Assembly: GCA_020629235.1 (NCBI GenBank)
Contig: JAHDDS010000016.1
Coordinates: 1-44,938 of the forward strand
Origin: Planktomarina sp.
Lineage (GTDB): Bacteria; Pseudomonadota; Alphaproteobacteria; Rhodobacterales; Rhodobacteraceae
Direction: 5' to 3'
Length of the DNA: 44,938 nt
Shown here: positions 1-9,320 of the stretch, piece by piece
Layout of the letters: each line of letters opens with the position of its first letter
Numbering within the stretch: position 1 is the stretch's first letter
Notes under the pieces: model-generated
Databases searched by the model: none
What the model saw: the letters and a program-made list of their open reading frames with translations, nothing else
What the model was told of the DNA's origin: nothing
Translations under genes and position numbers: made by a program

Positions 1-1013
1 TCCCGCACCCGCTGGCTGCGGTGGGGCAAACCGCCAAAACTGCGCAGGCCCGCTTCAATCACCTTGGGCGCCACGTGCAAAGACCGCAACACGGCATAGG
101 CTGCGCAGGCGTTTTGATGGTTGTGCGCCCCGGGCAATCCCGCGACATCGCGCAGGTCAATGCTGGCCACTTGGCGGCCTTTCCGGGTTTCCGCCAAAAA
201 TCCCTTCTTGGCCGTCACCCACCAGCCCGTGCTGGCCGGTTTGCCCGTCACAGACACGCGGATCACGCGATCATCTGCCAAGCCGGTGGCCAATTGCCCC
301 GCCAAAACCTGGCCTTCCACTTCGTCCACGCCGATGATGGCGCGGTCCGGCCCACCTTCGGCAAACAAGCGCCGCTTGGCAGCGAAATACCCGCCAAAGC
401 CCGCGTGCCGGTCCAAATGATCCGGCGACAGATTGGTGAACACCGCCAAATCCGGCGTCAAATACCGCGCCAATTCGGTCTGGTACGACGACAGTTCCAA
501 CACCACCACGTCGCCGTCCTGGCCCGGGTCCAAATCCAACACCCCGCGCCCGATGTTGCCCGCAAGCTGGCTGTGAATGTTCGCCTCCCCCAGCAGATGG
601 TGGATCAGGGCCGATGTGGTGGATTTGCCGTTGGATCCCGTCACCGCCACCACGCGGGGGGCTGTGTCGAAGCCGTCCCAATCGCGGGTGGCGAAGGATC
701 GAAAGAACAGGCTGATGTCATTGTCCACCGGAATGCCCGCCGCCAAAGCTGCGGCCAACACCGGATGGGGCTTGGGGAAATGGTGGGGAATGCCCGGGGA
801 CGTGATCACCAAATCCACCCCGTCCAAGCCGCCGCGCAGGGGATCAACGCAGACCAACCCTTCGGCCTCGGCGCGCGCGCGGCCCGGGGCGCTGTCGTCC
901 CAACACCGCACGTCTGCCCCCCCGGCCACAAGCGCTTGGGCCGCAATCAACCCCGACCGGCCCATGCCCAAGACCAACACGCTTTGCCCGGATAGGCCCT
1001 GCACTGGGATCAT
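1..1013 (-). CDS. murD: UDP-N-acetylmuramoylalanine--D-glutamate ligase, 3' part outside window
   Basis: Cytoplasmic Mur ligase that adds D-glutamate to UDP-MurNAc-L-Ala in peptidoglycan precursor synthesis. About 337 codons are present; the C-terminal part lies off the left edge. The N-terminus [21 protein letters not shown] is the usual MurD Rossmann start, and the central domain carries the ATP-binding motif GSNGKSTT near residue 115, followed by [10 protein letters not shown]. The ATG at 1013 is chosen because it begins this N-terminal motif and has a purine-rich AAGGGG just upstream. It follows mraY by 95 bp, the longest gap in this part of the dcw cluster, which is filled by two GC-rich hairpins. 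Identification is firm from motifs and gene order. Confidence 0.95.
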   Translation of the reverse strand, partial: MIPVQGLSGQSVLVLGMGRSGLIAAQALVAGGADVRCWDDSAPGRARAEAEGLVCVDPLRGGLDGVDLVITSPGIPHHFPKPHPVLAAALAAGIPVDNDISLFFRSFATRDWDGFDTAPRVVAVTGSNGKSTTSALIHHLLGEANIHSQLAGNIGRGVLDLDPGQDGDVVVLELSSYQTELARYLTPDLAVFTNLSPDHLDRHAGFGGYFAAKRRLFAEGGPDRAIIGVDEVEGQVLAGQLATGLADDRVIRVSVTGKPASTGWWVTAKKGFLAETRKGRQVASIDLRDVAGLPGAHNHQNACAAYAVLRSLHVAPKVIEAGLRSFGGLPHRSQRVR

Positions 1014-1017
1014 GGCC

Positions 1018-1105
1018 CCACCCCTTCATTTTGCCAAAAATACCTGCGCCGCAGGCCGTCCCGGCGGACAGCCGGGACCAATACCTTGCGCGGGCGCAGC
1101 CCGCC
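1018..1105. repeat. REP-like palindromic intergenic element between mraY and murD
   Basis: The mraY-murD gap holds two compact inverted repeats: GTCCCGG/CCGGGAC at 1058-1064/1072-1078, and GCGGGC/GCCCGC at 1090-1095/99-104. Next to murD is the minus-strand segment TATTTTTGGCAAAATGAAG, a string I associate with repeated intergenic elements in Rhodobacteraceae (memory, not a search). There is no T-run after either hairpin in the operon direction, so a simple terminator is unlikely. It may instead affect mRNA processing. No second copy was seen in this window. Confidence 0.4.
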
Positions 1106-1108
1106 CAT

Positions 1109-2191
1109 TCAGCGCACTTTCAACGTGGCCAAGCCGATCATGGCCAAGATCAAGGCGATGATCCAGAACCGGATCACAATCTGGCTTTCGGGCCAGCCCT
1201 TCTTTTCGAAATGGTGGTGAATGGGCGCCATCAAGAACACCCGGCGGCCCGTGCGTTTGAACCAGAAGACCTGGATGATCACGCTTAGCGCTTCCACCAC
1301 AAACACGCCGCCGATCAGCGCCCAGACGATTTCGTGCTTGGTGACCACCGCAATGGCCCCCAATCCGCCCCCCAGGGCCAGCGACCCCGTGTCGCCCATG
1401 AAGATCGCGGCGGGCGGGGCGTTGTACCACAAAAAGCCCAAACCGCCCCCCACCAGCGCCATGGCAAAGACGAAGATTTCGCCCGTGCCGGGGACGTAAT
1501 GCACGTCCAAATATTCAGTAAAATCCACCCGCCCCACGGCATAGGCCAAAACCCCCAAAGCGGCGGCGGCGATCATCACCGGCATGATGGCCAGCCCGTC
1601 CAGCCCGTCGGTCAGGTTCACCGCATTGGCCGATCCCACGATCACAAACATGGCCCAAGGCACGAACAATATTCCGATGTAAACCAGCGTGTCCTTCAGC
1701 ACTGGCATGGCCACCGACCCCGCCAAATCGTCCGGGTGCACAAGCCACGACGCCAGCCCCGCCAGAAAGGCGATCATGAAGCCAAGCCCCAGGCGCACTT
1801 TGCCCGACACGCCCGCCACGGTTTGCTTGCTGACCTTGGCAAAATCATCGGCAAACCCGATGGCCGCGAACCCCAAGGTCACCAGCAGCACGATCCAGAC
1901 ATACGGATTGTCCAGCCGCGCCCACAGCAGGGTCGACACCGTCAAGGCCCCCAAGATCAGCGCGCCCCCCATGGTGGGGGTGCCCGCTTTGGAAAAATGG
2001 CTTTCGGGTCCGTCATCGCGGATGGGTTGGCCCTTGCCTTGGGCGCGGCGCATCATGTTGATCAGCGGCTGGCCGAAGACAAACCCGAAGATCAGCGCGG
2101 TGATGAACGCCCCGCCCGCGCGAAAGGTGATGTAGCGGAAAAGGTTAAAGAAGTCCCCGCCATCCGACAGGATGGTCAACCAATACAACAT
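1109..2191 (-). CDS. mraY: Phospho-N-acetylmuramoyl-pentapeptide transferase
   Basis: Integral membrane enzyme that moves phospho-MurNAc-pentapeptide from UDP to undecaprenyl phosphate, forming lipid I. It has 360 residues, the usual length. About ten hydrophobic segments can be picked out. Hallmarks are [11 protein letters not shown] (the aspartate pair, residues about 112-122), [10 protein letters not shown], the [12 protein letters not shown] loop, and the C-terminal cytoplasmic motif [14 protein letters not shown]. It starts 29 bp after the murF stop in the same operon direction. Nothing looks broken. Confidence 0.97.
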   Translation of the reverse strand: MLYWLTILSDGGDFFNLFRYITFRAGGAFITALIFGFVFGQPLINMMRRAQGKGQPIRDDGPESHFSKAGTPTMGGALILGALTVSTLLWARLDNPYVWIVLLVTLGFAAIGFADDFAKVSKQTVAGVSGKVRLGLGFMIAFLAGLASWLVHPDDLAGSVAMPVLKDTLVYIGILFVPWAMFVIVGSANAVNLTDGLDGLAIMPVMIAAAALGVLAYAVGRVDFTEYLDVHYVPGTGEIFVFAMALVGGGLGFLWYNAPPAAIFMGDTGSLALGGGLGAIAVVTKHEIVWALIGGVFVVEALSVIIQVFWFKRTGRRVFLMAPIHHHFEKKGWPESQIVIRFWIIALILAMIGLATLKVR

Positions 2192-2220
2192 GTCTGTGGC
2201 CCCTCGCCCCTTTTGTTGCG

Positions 2221-3615
2221 CTACCGTTGCCCCAGATTTCGCAGGGCGTCAACAAGCCGGGACACCTTCGAACCGTTCGATCCCTTCACCAAAATCACGT
2301 CGCCGGGTCCCACCAGATCGGCCAGATCGGGGACCATATCGTCGGCTGTGTCGCGGTGTTCGCCTGTGACGGCGGGCGGCAAGGCCCCGTGCAGCGCGGC
2401 CATGCGCGGCCCCACGGTGTGGACTGTGTCCAGCCCCAAAAGATGTTCGTTTTCAGCCATTTGCGCGTGAATGTTCATCTCGTCCGTGCCCAATTCCAGC
2501 ATGTCGCCCAAAAACGCCAGGCGGCGGCCCCGGGGACCAGGCTGGGTGGCGGCCAGCACTTCCAGCGCGGCAGCCAGCGATGTGGGGTTCGCGTTATAGG
2601 CGTCGTCGATCAGATCGAAACTGCGGTGGGTGGCGGCGTCCAGGTCAATGGTTTCGCGCACGCCCCGCCCGGCATAGGGTTGCCAGCGCGCCAAATCCAC
2701 CGCCGCGCGCCCTGGGTCTGCGCCCAAAGCTTCCACCACCGCCAGAACGCCAAGGCCATTCAAAGCATAGTGCCGCCCCGGCGTGGACAGTTTGAACATG
2801 GCCGGTTGGCTGCGCAGGGTGGCGCGCACCACGGTGGCATCATCGGTGATGTGCACCTGCCCCAAGCGGTACGCCTCCGCCGTGGCCCCGAACCCGATCA
2901 GCACCGCCCCGGCCTGGCGCGCGCGGTCCACCAGAATGGACGACGTGTCCAAATCCGCAGGCAGGACGGCCACGCCGCCCGGTTCCAACCCCGCGACGAT
3001 ATCGGCCTTTTCCGCGGCGATGCCTTCGATCTTGCCGAAGGCTTCCAGGTGGGCGGCCGCCACGGTGGTGATCATCGCCACATGGGGGCGCACTTGGCGC
3101 GACAGGGGCGCGATTTCGCCGGGCGCGTTCATGCCGATTTCAAAAATGCCAAAGTCGGTGTCGGCGGGCATGCGCGCCAAAGTCAGCGGCACGCCCCAGT
3201 GGTTGTTGTAACTGGCCACGCTGGCATGGGTTTTGCCTTGGGCTGCCAAGACGACCCGCAGCATTTCCTTGGTGGAAGTTTTGCCCACCGATCCCGTCAC
3301 CGCCACGATGCGGGCGTCTGTGCGCGCACGGGCCGCTTGGCCCAACGCCACCAGCCCCGCCAACACGTCGTCCACGATCAGCAGCGGCGCATCGTCCGCC
3401 ACGCCGTCGGGCACATGGGTCACCAAGGCAGCGGCGGCCCCGCTGTCCAGGGCCTGGGCCACAAAGTCGTGCCCGTCGCGCGCGGCTTGCAGGGCCACGA
3501 ACAAATCGCCCGGCTGCAATGTGCGGGTGTCGATGGACACGCCCGTGGCGGCCCAGTCGGTTGTGGTTTGCCCGCCGGTGGCGGCGGCGGCGTCGGCTGA
3601 TGTCCAAAGTGTCAT
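2221..3615 (-). CDS. murF: UDP-N-acetylmuramoyl-tripeptide--D-alanyl-D-alanine ligase
   Basis: Cytoplasmic Mur ligase that adds D-Ala-D-Ala to the UDP-MurNAc-tripeptide. The 464-residue length fits. The P-loop [12 protein letters not shown] lies near residue 107. The N-terminal domain has the family signature [17 protein letters not shown], and the central domain has [13 protein letters not shown] and AHLEAFG. The ATG at 3615 overlaps the murE stop by 4 bp (ATGA), a translational-coupling arrangement. Identification is firm from motifs and gene order. Confidence 0.96.
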   Translation of the reverse strand: MTLWTSADAAAATGGQTTTDWAATGVSIDTRTLQPGDLFVALQAARDGHDFVAQALDSGAAAALVTHVPDGVADDAPLLIVDDVLAGLVALGQAARARTDARIVAVTGSVGKTSTKEMLRVVLAAQGKTHASVASYNNHWGVPLTLARMPADTDFGIFEIGMNAPGEIAPLSRQVRPHVAMITTVAAAHLEAFGKIEGIAAEKADIVAGLEPGGVAVLPADLDTSSILVDRARQAGAVLIGFGATAEAYRLGQVHITDDATVVRATLRSQPAMFKLSTPGRHYALNGLGVLAVVEALGADPGRAAVDLARWQPYAGRGVRETIDLDAATHRSFDLIDDAYNANPTSLAAALEVLAATQPGPRGRRLAFLGDMLELGTDEMNIHAQMAENEHLLGLDTVHTVGPRMAALHGALPPAVTGEHRDTADDMVPDLADLVGPGDVILVKGSNGSKVSRLVDALRNLGQR

Positions 3616-5090
3616 GACAGACCCCCGTCCAAAGCGGCCACAGCGATGCTGGCCTGTTCCACGTCGTCAAAGGGCAGCACGTCGGTGCCCACGATCTGGC
3701 CCGTTTCGTGGCCTTTTCCTGCGATCAACAGCGTGTCCCCCGGCCCCAGGGCATCGACGGCGCGCAAAATAGCCTCGGCCCGGTCGGGCACTTCTGTCGC
3801 CTCTGGCGCGCCGGACAGCACTGCCGCGCGGATGGCCGCGGGGTCTTCGGTGCGCGGGTTGTCGTCGGTCACAAAAACCACATCGGCGTTTTGCGCCGCC
3901 GCTTCGCCCATGGGCACCCGTTTGGTGGGGTCGCGGTCGCCCCCCGCCCCCACCACCGCGATCAACCGCCCCAGAACATGGGGGCGCAGGGATTGCAGGG
4001 CGGTTTCAATGGCATCTGGCGTGTGGGCGTAATCCACAAAGACCGCCGCGCCATTGGTGCGCGTGGCGGCCAGTTCCATCCGGCCCCGCACCGGGCGCAC
4101 GGCGTTCATGGCGTGAAACACATCTTCGGCGGCACTGCCCGACGCGATCAGCAGACCCGCCGCCAGCAGCACGTTTTCGCCCTGAAAGCCCCCCACCAGG
4201 GGCAGGCGCGCTTTGTGGGATGTGCCGCGCCAGTCAAACAGAATGTCTTGGCCCGTGGCGTCAAACCGTTGGGCCGTCAGCCGCAGGTCGGCCTGTGCCG
4301 CTTGGCCCACGCGCAGAACTGCGTGCCCGGCGGCTTGGGCGATTTTCATCACTTGCGGCCCGCGGGGGTCGTCCAGGTTGATCACCGCCACGCCGTCAGG
4401 GCCCAGCACGCGCGTGAACAGCCCCATCTTGGCGTTGAAGTAATTTTCCAGCGACCCGCCGTGGTCATCCAAGTGGTCCTGGCTGAAGTTCGAAAATCCG
4501 GCGGCGGCCAAATGCACCCCGTCCAAGCGCCGCTGCAGCAGACCCACCGACGATGCCTCCATCGCGGCGTGGGTGATGCCTGCGTCCACTGCCCCCGCCA
4601 AGGTGCGGTGCAGGGTGATGGGTTCGGGGGTGGTCAGGGTCAGGGGCGCGGACCAGGACCCTTCGACGCCCGTGGTGCCCAGGTTGATGGCCGCTTCGCC
4701 CATGTCTTCCCACATCTGGCGGCAGAAGGTGGCGATGGACGTTTTGCCATTGGTGCCCGTGGCCGTCACCACCGTGGGGGGTTGCGCGCCAAAATACAGT
4801 GCGGCGGCAAAGGCCAGGGCTTGGCGCGGGTCTTGGGCGATGCAGACGGCAGGATTGTGCTGCGCGATAACGTCCGAAGCGATGGCAGCGCCTTTGGCGT
4901 CCGTCAGGATGGACGTGGCCCCTTGGCGCAGGGCGTATTGGATGAATTCACCGCCGTGGACTTGGGTGCCGGGCAAGGCGGCAAACAGAAAGCCGGGCTG
5001 CACCTGGCGGCTGTCCACGGCCATGCCGGTGACCGCAACATCTGCACCCCCCACGGGCGTCAGCCCCAATTTCTTGAGAGTTTTGTCCAC
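3612..5090 (-). CDS. murE: UDP-N-acetylmuramoyl-tripeptide synthetase, meso-DAP type
   Basis: Mur ligase that adds the third stem-peptide residue. The motif DDNPRTEDP near residue 407 contains the DNPR signature of enzymes that add meso-diaminopimelate, as expected for a Gram-negative wall. The ATP site is GTNGKTSIATFC near residue 112, and the N-terminal signature is VDSRQVQPGFLFAAL. Length is 492 residues. The start codon is GTG at 5090, preceded by GGGGG on the minus strand; no better ATG is in range. It lies 22 bp after the ftsI stop and overlaps murF by 4 bp. Confidence 0.96.
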   Translation of the reverse strand: MDKTLKKLGLTPVGGADVAVTGMAVDSRQVQPGFLFAALPGTQVHGGEFIQYALRQGATSILTDAKGAAIASDVIAQHNPAVCIAQDPRQALAFAAALYFGAQPPTVVTATGTNGKTSIATFCRQMWEDMGEAAINLGTTGVEGSWSAPLTLTTPEPITLHRTLAGAVDAGITHAAMEASSVGLLQRRLDGVHLAAAGFSNFSQDHLDDHGGSLENYFNAKMGLFTRVLGPDGVAVINLDDPRGPQVMKIAQAAGHAVLRVGQAAQADLRLTAQRFDATGQDILFDWRGTSHKARLPLVGGFQGENVLLAAGLLIASGSAAEDVFHAMNAVRPVRGRMELAATRTNGAAVFVDYAHTPDAIETALQSLRPHVLGRLIAVVGAGGDRDPTKRVPMGEAAAQNADVVFVTDDNPRTEDPAAIRAAVLSGAPEATEVPDRAEAILRAVDALGPGDTLLIAGKGHETGQIVGTDVLPFDDVEQASIAVAALDGGLS

Positions 5091-5112
5091 CGCTGCCCCC
5101 GACTGTCGGTTG

Positions 5113-6894
5113 TTAGTTCCCGCTCAGCGTTACACCGGCTTGGGCCCCGGGATCAATGTCCGGCGGCATCCCCAACAAAGGCGCCACGCGGCGCACCACT
5201 TCGGCGGCCACGGGCACTGCTGTCCAACCTGCGGTCCGGCGCGCCTTGGGGCCGGTGCGGTCTTCGGGTTCGTCCAGCGACAAGATCAGCACGTATTTGG
5301 GATCATGGGTGGGAAAGACGCTGGCAAAGGTGGCGATCACCTTGTCTTCATAGTATCCGCCCGTGGGTTTGGGCTTGTCGGCGGTGCCGGTTTTGCCCCC
5401 CACGTAATATCCAGGCACTTCGCCGAAACTGGCGGTGCCTTCGGTCACCACCGCGCGCAGCATGTCGCGCGACCGGGCCGACACCGCTTCGGACACCACG
5501 CGCGGTCCGGGCGTCAGATCGGTGCGCTTCAGCAGCGTGGGCACCACCTTGGTGCCGCCGTTGGTGATGGTGGCGTAAGCCGCCGCCAGATGCACCGGCG
5601 AGGTGGAAATCCCGTGGCCATAAGAAATGGTCATGGTGGAAATGTCTGACCAGTTTTTGGGAAACTGCGGGCGGCCCGTGGGACCTTCGATCAGCTCGAT
5701 CGGGGTGGGTTCCAAAAAGCCCAACGATTCCAAAAACGCCTTTTGCCGCGACCCGCCGATCATCATGGCGATGCGCGCGGTGCCGATGTTGGACGACTTC
5801 ACGATCACCTTTTTGGTGGTCAGGCTGGGGCCATAGTTGCGGAAATCCCGGATTTTGAACTTGCCCCATTTCAACGGCCCGCGCGTGTCGATCTTGGTGT
5901 TGGCGTTCACCAGGTTCAATTCCATCGCTTGGGCGGTGGTGAAAATCTTGAAGGCCGACCCCAGTTCATACATCCCTTGCACCGCGCGGTTGAACAGCGG
6001 GCTGTCGTCTTGCGCGCCGTCGGTCAGCACCTGGGGGCGGTTGTTGGGATCAAAATCGGGCAGCGACGCCATGGCCGCGATTTCGCCCGTGCGCGCATCC
6101 ATCAACACCGCCGATGCGCCCTTGGCGTTCATCACCATCATCCCGCCGGCCAAAACTTCTTCCAGCGCGGCTTGCACGGTCAGGTCGATGGACAATTCAA
6201 GCGGCTTGCCCCCTTCTGCGGGGTCGCGCAGGAAATTGTCAAAGCGCTTTTCCACGCCCGCAACCCCCACCACTTCGGCGGCATGGGTGCCCTGTTCGCC
6301 AAAGGTCGTGCCCCCCAAAATGTGGGCCGCCACGGCTTCGTTGGGGTAAAGCCGCATTTCGCGGGGGCCAAACAGCAGGCCCGGTTCGCCGATGTCGTGC
6401 ACGGCTTGCTTTTCTTCGGGGCTGATGTGGCCCTTGACCCAGATGAACTTCTGCGGGCCCAGGAACTGCTTGGTCAGCTTGGCTTCGTCCAAATCGGGAA
6501 AAATGCGCGCCAATTCTTGCGCGGCCCCGGTTTTGTCGATGATCTGATGGGGGTGGGCGTACAGCGCAAAGGTGTCGATGTTCGTGGCCAAAACGCGCCC
6601 GTTGCGGTCCAAAATATCGGCCCGATTGGCCAAAATCTTGGCCATGGACGCGTTCGATCGCGGCTCGACCGGGTCGGACGCGGCCAGGGCCACCATTTGC
6701 AGCCCGATCACGCTGAAGGCCACCAAAAACATCGCCGACAGCAAGATCAAGCGCCGCCGCGTGGTGACAAGGATTTGTTCGTGCAGCGCCACCAAGCGGG
6801 CCTTGGTGTTTTCGGCTTCGATCAAATCGGGGTCCTGGCCTGCGGCGCGCGCCGACATGATGGTGGCCAAGGGCCGCAGTGGGGTGCGAATCAT
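5113..6894 (-). CDS. ftsI: Peptidoglycan D,D-transpeptidase FtsI (PBP3)
   Basis: Septal penicillin-binding protein of 593 residues that cross-links peptidoglycan at the division site. One N-terminal transmembrane helix (RLILLSAMFLVAFSVIGLQMVALAA) anchors it with the catalytic domain in the periplasm. All three transpeptidase motifs are visible: SxxK in ELGSAFKIFT, SxN in VKSSNIG, and KTG in VGGKTGTADKP. The cytoplasmic tail before the helix is about 48 residues, longer than minimal. The ATG at 6894 overlaps the ftsL stop by 4 bp, supporting this start. Confidence 0.95.
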   Translation of the reverse strand: MIRTPLRPLATIMSARAAGQDPDLIEAENTKARLVALHEQILVTTRRRLILLSAMFLVAFSVIGLQMVALAASDPVEPRSNASMAKILANRADILDRNGRVLATNIDTFALYAHPHQIIDKTGAAQELARIFPDLDEAKLTKQFLGPQKFIWVKGHISPEEKQAVHDIGEPGLLFGPREMRLYPNEAVAAHILGGTTFGEQGTHAAEVVGVAGVEKRFDNFLRDPAEGGKPLELSIDLTVQAALEEVLAGGMMVMNAKGASAVLMDARTGEIAAMASLPDFDPNNRPQVLTDGAQDDSPLFNRAVQGMYELGSAFKIFTTAQAMELNLVNANTKIDTRGPLKWGKFKIRDFRNYGPSLTTKKVIVKSSNIGTARIAMMIGGSRQKAFLESLGFLEPTPIELIEGPTGRPQFPKNWSDISTMTISYGHGISTSPVHLAAAYATITNGGTKVVPTLLKRTDLTPGPRVVSEAVSARSRDMLRAVVTEGTASFGEVPGYYVGGKTGTADKPKPTGGYYEDKVIATFASVFPTHDPKYVLILSLDEPEDRTGPKARRTAGWTAVPVAAEVVRRVAPLLGMPPDIDPGAQAGVTLSGN

Positions 6895-7226
6895 GGGTTC
6901 CCCCCGTCTTGCGCCATAGTGTCGGTGATGCCGTGGACCTGGGGCGCCATGGGGATGGCGTCGATGTCGGCGAAATGATCTGGGTTCATGTGCAGCAGTT
7001 GCAGGGCTTCGAAGTTCAAGCGCGCCAATTCAGACAGGCGTTCGGGCCGGTTCAGCCAGGCCCATTCGGCGTTCAACACCCGCAACCGCGCGCGGGCGGT
7101 GGCGATGTCGCGGTTGATGGCATCCACCTGGGACAGCGACTGCTGGGTGGTGTAATTTTCGGAATAGGCCCAGACCGCCAGCCCCAAAACGCACGCGATC
7201 AGCACCCCAAGACACAGCCCCTTCAT
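6891..7226 (-). CDS. ftsL: Cell division protein FtsL
   Basis: Small bitopic divisome protein of 111 residues. A hydrophobic segment ([19 protein letters not shown]) starts almost at the N-terminus. It is followed by a heptad-like region ([29 protein letters not shown]) expected to form the coiled coil with FtsB. Sequence conservation in this family is weak, so the call rests on size, topology, the [13 protein letters not shown] stretch usual for alphaproteobacterial FtsL, and position between rsmH and ftsI. It overlaps both neighbours by 4 bp. Confidence 0.9.
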   Translation of the reverse strand: MKGLCLGVLIACVLGLAVWAYSENYTTQQSLSQVDAINRDIATARARLRVLNAEWAWLNRPERLSELARLNFEALQLLHMNPDHFADIDAIPMAPQVHGITDTMAQDGGNP

Positions 7227-8203
7227 GGTGTCCCCCGCTGTTTGTCGCGCGACTTCACGGTGGGAATGCCCAGGCGCGCGTTGCTTTGATCCCCCACCGG
7301 GGCGTCTGTGCGCCGACCAATGCGCAACACGGCGGACCGGGCGCGTGGATTGGCGTCGATTTCGGCGGCGGTGGGCTTGATGGCTTTGCGCGTGACAGGA
7401 TCAAACGTGCCGCGCGTGGCCGCCACATCGGGGGCATGGCGGCTGCCGGGTTTGCTGTCGGCGCGCGACTGAAAGAAGCGTTTCACGATCCGGTCTTCCA
7501 CCGAATGAAAGGTCACCACGGCCAAATATCCACCCGGCACCAACAGCCGTTCCGCTGCGTTAAGTCCTTGAGATATTTGATCATATTCCGCATTCACCGC
7601 GATGCGCAGGGCTTGAAAGCTGCGGGTGGCGGGGTGCGATGCGCCGGGTTTTTGGCGCGGCAAGCAGCCCGATACAATGTCCGCCAATTCCAGGGTGCGC
7701 GATATCGGGTCCGTCGCGCGGGCCTTGACGATGGCGCGGGCGATGCGGCGCGATGCGCGTTCTTCGCCGAATTGATACAGCACATCGGCCAGGGCCGCTT
7801 CCGACAAATCCGCCACCAAATCAGCGGCGGTGGGGCCGTCTGCCCCCATGCGCATGTCCAAGGGGCCGTCTTTTTGAAAGGAAAAGCCGCGCTCTGCGGT
7901 GTCGATCTGCATGGACGAGACGCCCAAATCCAACACCACCCCGTCGGCCACATCCACCACGCGGTCCATTTGCGAAAACGTGGTGGTGATCAAGTCCACC
8001 CGGTCGTCGCGCCAATCCGCCGTCAGGTCTGCCACCATGGGGTCCCGGTCGATGCCGATGACGCGGTCAGCGCCTGCGTCCAACAATCGTTTGGTGTATC
8101 CGCCCGCCCCAAAGGTGCCGTCCACCCAGGTGCCTGTCACCGGGGCCACAGCCGCAATCAGGGGGTCAATCAGAACGGGAACATGGGGCGCAGCGGTGGA
8201 CAT
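7223..8203 (-). CDS. rsmH: 16S rRNA (cytosine(1402)-N(4))-methyltransferase
   Basis: SAM-dependent enzyme that methylates N4 of C1402 in the ribosomal P site, long known as MraW. The 326 residues begin with [13 protein letters not shown] and the SAM loop [14 protein letters not shown]. Further family motifs are [26 protein letters not shown], and [13 protein letters not shown]. The ATG at 8203 lies 5 bp after the mraZ stop, and the stop overlaps ftsL by 4 bp. This is the second gene of the dcw operon. Confidence 0.97.
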   Translation of the reverse strand: MSTAAPHVPVLIDPLIAAVAPVTGTWVDGTFGAGGYTKRLLDAGADRVIGIDRDPMVADLTADWRDDRVDLITTTFSQMDRVVDVADGVVLDLGVSSMQIDTAERGFSFQKDGPLDMRMGADGPTAADLVADLSEAALADVLYQFGEERASRRIARAIVKARATDPISRTLELADIVSGCLPRQKPGASHPATRSFQALRIAVNAEYDQISQGLNAAERLLVPGGYLAVVTFHSVEDRIVKRFFQSRADSKPGSRHAPDVAATRGTFDPVTRKAIKPTAAEIDANPRARSAVLRIGRRTDAPVGDQSNARLGIPTVKSRDKQRGTP

Positions 8204-8208
8204 GGGAT

Positions 8209-8712
8209 TCAGTCCTCCGCGGGTGCGTCCAAAAACGCCAGGGGATCAAAATCTTGCGGCAGTTCGTCCAGCCAGGCTTCGGTTTTGGCCTGTTCTTCTT
8301 CTTCGTATGTTTCGGGCTTCCAAATTTGGAAGGTGTCGCCCGCGGCGATGAAGAAGGCTTCGTTGTCCAAATCAATTTTCTTGCGCAGCTTGGCGGGCAG
8401 CACCAAACGGCCCGTTTCATCCACCGTGGTGGGGAAAGATTGGCCCGAAAACAGCCGTTCCAACATCTTGCGCTGCATGGACCCGCGCGGAAGGGCCGCA
8501 ATCTTTGCGTCCACCTCCTCTATCGCTTCCATGGTGTAACATTCCAGGTATGCGCGGCGGTGATCACCATAGACAATGACAAGTTCGGGGGCGTCGCCGT
8601 CGCGGTATCCAGGATCGCCCGCTTCCAGCACACGGCGAAAGGAGGCCGGTACCGAGACCCGCCCCTTACTGTCCACCTTATGGTGGCTTTCACCTCTGAA
8701 CCGTCGTGCCAC
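8209..8712 (-). CDS. mraZ: Transcriptional regulator MraZ
   Basis: DNA-binding regulator and first gene of the dcw cluster; it represses its own operon in E. coli. Two AbrB-like repeats are visible: [20 protein letters not shown] and [18 protein letters not shown], each with the conserved DxxGRxxxP core. I chose the GTG at 8712 (167 residues) over an ATG at 8787. GTG has a good ribosome site, GAGGA, 8 nt upstream and begins [13 protein letters not shown] at the usual family N-terminus. The ATG at 8787 falls inside the leader hairpin and would add 25 atypical residues. Confidence 0.93.
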   Translation of the reverse strand: MARRFRGESHHKVDSKGRVSVPASFRRVLEAGDPGYRDGDAPELVIVYGDHRRAYLECYTMEAIEEVDAKIAALPRGSMQRKMLERLFSGQSFPTTVDETGRLVLPAKLRKKIDLDNEAFFIAAGDTFQIWKPETYEEEEQAKTEAWLDELPQDFDPLAFLDAPAED

Positions 8713-8760
8713 TTGGGCGGTCCTCACTGTTTGTCGCGGGGGCAATTGGGCCCCTTCATG

Positions 8761-8801
8761 AAAAACGGCGGATTGATCTGCTGCCACTGATCAATCCGCC
8801 G
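8761..8801 (-). terminator. Hairpin plus T-run in the mraZ leader (attenuator or sRNA 3' end)
   Basis: Perfect 13-bp inverted repeat, 8766-8778 and 8789-8801, with a 10-nt loop. On the minus strand it is followed at once by five T (8765-8761), the form of an intrinsic terminator. It sits about 50 nt upstream of the mraZ start, so it would stop part of the transcripts that enter the dcw operon and leave a short leader RNA. Confidence 0.8.
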
Positions 8802-8966
8802 CCCTCGTCCCTTGCGGGATGTCCAGCTGCGCGCGCCACCTGGGGGGATGTCTGCTCGCTCGCGCGCCGGATCTCTTTGTTCGAATTGGGGTGCCTGTAT
8901 AAAACCTGCTTTTCGCCTTCGCGGTCTTAACGCCGCTTTCGTGTTTTTGTTTGTCCCGTCTTCGAT
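8761..8966 (-). ncRNA. upsM: UpsM-like leader small RNA upstream of mraZ
   Basis: In Rhodobacter sphaeroides the dcw cluster has an unusually long 5' leader that yields the abundant sRNA UpsM by early termination. Here the same layout is seen: a promoter-like pair (TTGATT, 17 bp, AATACC) at 8973-9001, then about 200 nt without a reading frame on this strand that looks real, then a strong terminator-like hairpin before mraZ. The 5' end is inferred from the promoter spacing and is uncertain by several bases. The gene symbol rests on position and structure, not on a sequence alignment. Confidence 0.6.
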
Positions 8967-8970
8967 GAGG

Positions 8971-9017
8971 AAGGTATTGCATGGGAATTCATGGTAATCA
9001 ACAGGTATTTTTGGGAA
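8971..9017. promoter_or_regulatory. Tandem GG-boxes with 10-bp period, probable MraZ operators
   Basis: Read on the plus strand, GG-boxes begin at 8973 (GGTATT), 8983 (GGGAATT), 8993 (GGTAAT), 9004 (GGTATT) and 9013 (GGGAAA). Spacings are 10, 10, 11 and 9 bp, so all five fall on one face of the helix. MraZ of E. coli binds three TGGGN repeats with 5-nt spacers, the same 10-bp register. Position in front of mraZ and over the candidate promoter supports autoregulation. Confidence 0.6.
8973..9001 (-). promoter_or_regulatory. Candidate promoter of the dcw leader
   Basis: On the minus strand TTGATT (complement of 8996-9001) is separated by 17 bp from AATACC (complement of 8973-8978; shifting by one gives ATACCT). 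Transcription would start near 8966. The -35 and -10 lie inside the row of GG-boxes described separately, so a bound MraZ would block polymerase directly. Confidence 0.45.
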
Positions 9018-9020
9018 ACA

Positions 9021-9320
9021 GTCCAGAAAAGCGCGTGTTTTCAGTGGGTTAGCCCCGGCCCAAAGCGGAACAAAGCAAAAACATAATCATAAATGTGCTA
9101 ATTGTTTCAAATTTGGACACAATATGTTGTGTCCTTCGTGAGCAGGCCAAAAAGGCCCATAATTTCCCAGAATTCTGACATATTCCTGCGATTTCGCCGG
9201 GATTGGTGGGGAATTTCCCTTATTTCATTGGGGTTTTTGGACGCAATGCCCCTGCCCGATCCACCGAAAATGAATCAGTCCCATGATTTCCCGTGCATAG
9301 ATCGTGTGTGGAAAATGCCG
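9021..9320. other. Intergenic stretch between mrp and the dcw promoter, no gene seen
   Basis: About 300 bp, visibly richer in A and T than the flanking genes, with no convincing reading frame. It contains an inverted repeat GGACACAA-TATG-TTGTGTCC at 9115-9122/9127-9134, not followed by a T-run on either strand. There are also two near-identical minus-strand strings GGGAAATTATGGG and GGGAAATCATGGG (around 9156-9168 and 9278-9290). These have the GGG-to-GGG 10-bp spacing of the MraZ-type boxes. It is the 3' flank of mrp, and read-through from mrp into dcw is possible since both run on the minus strand. Confidence 0.5.

Noticed and set aside
1058-1104. Intrinsic terminator between mraY and murD
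   Set aside because: Both hairpins lack a T-run in the operon direction, and murD belongs to the same essential operon.
8713-8787. Longer mraZ start at an ATG at 8787
   Set aside because: It would begin inside the leader hairpin and add residues not seen in MraZ; the GTG at 8712 has GAGGA at good spacing.
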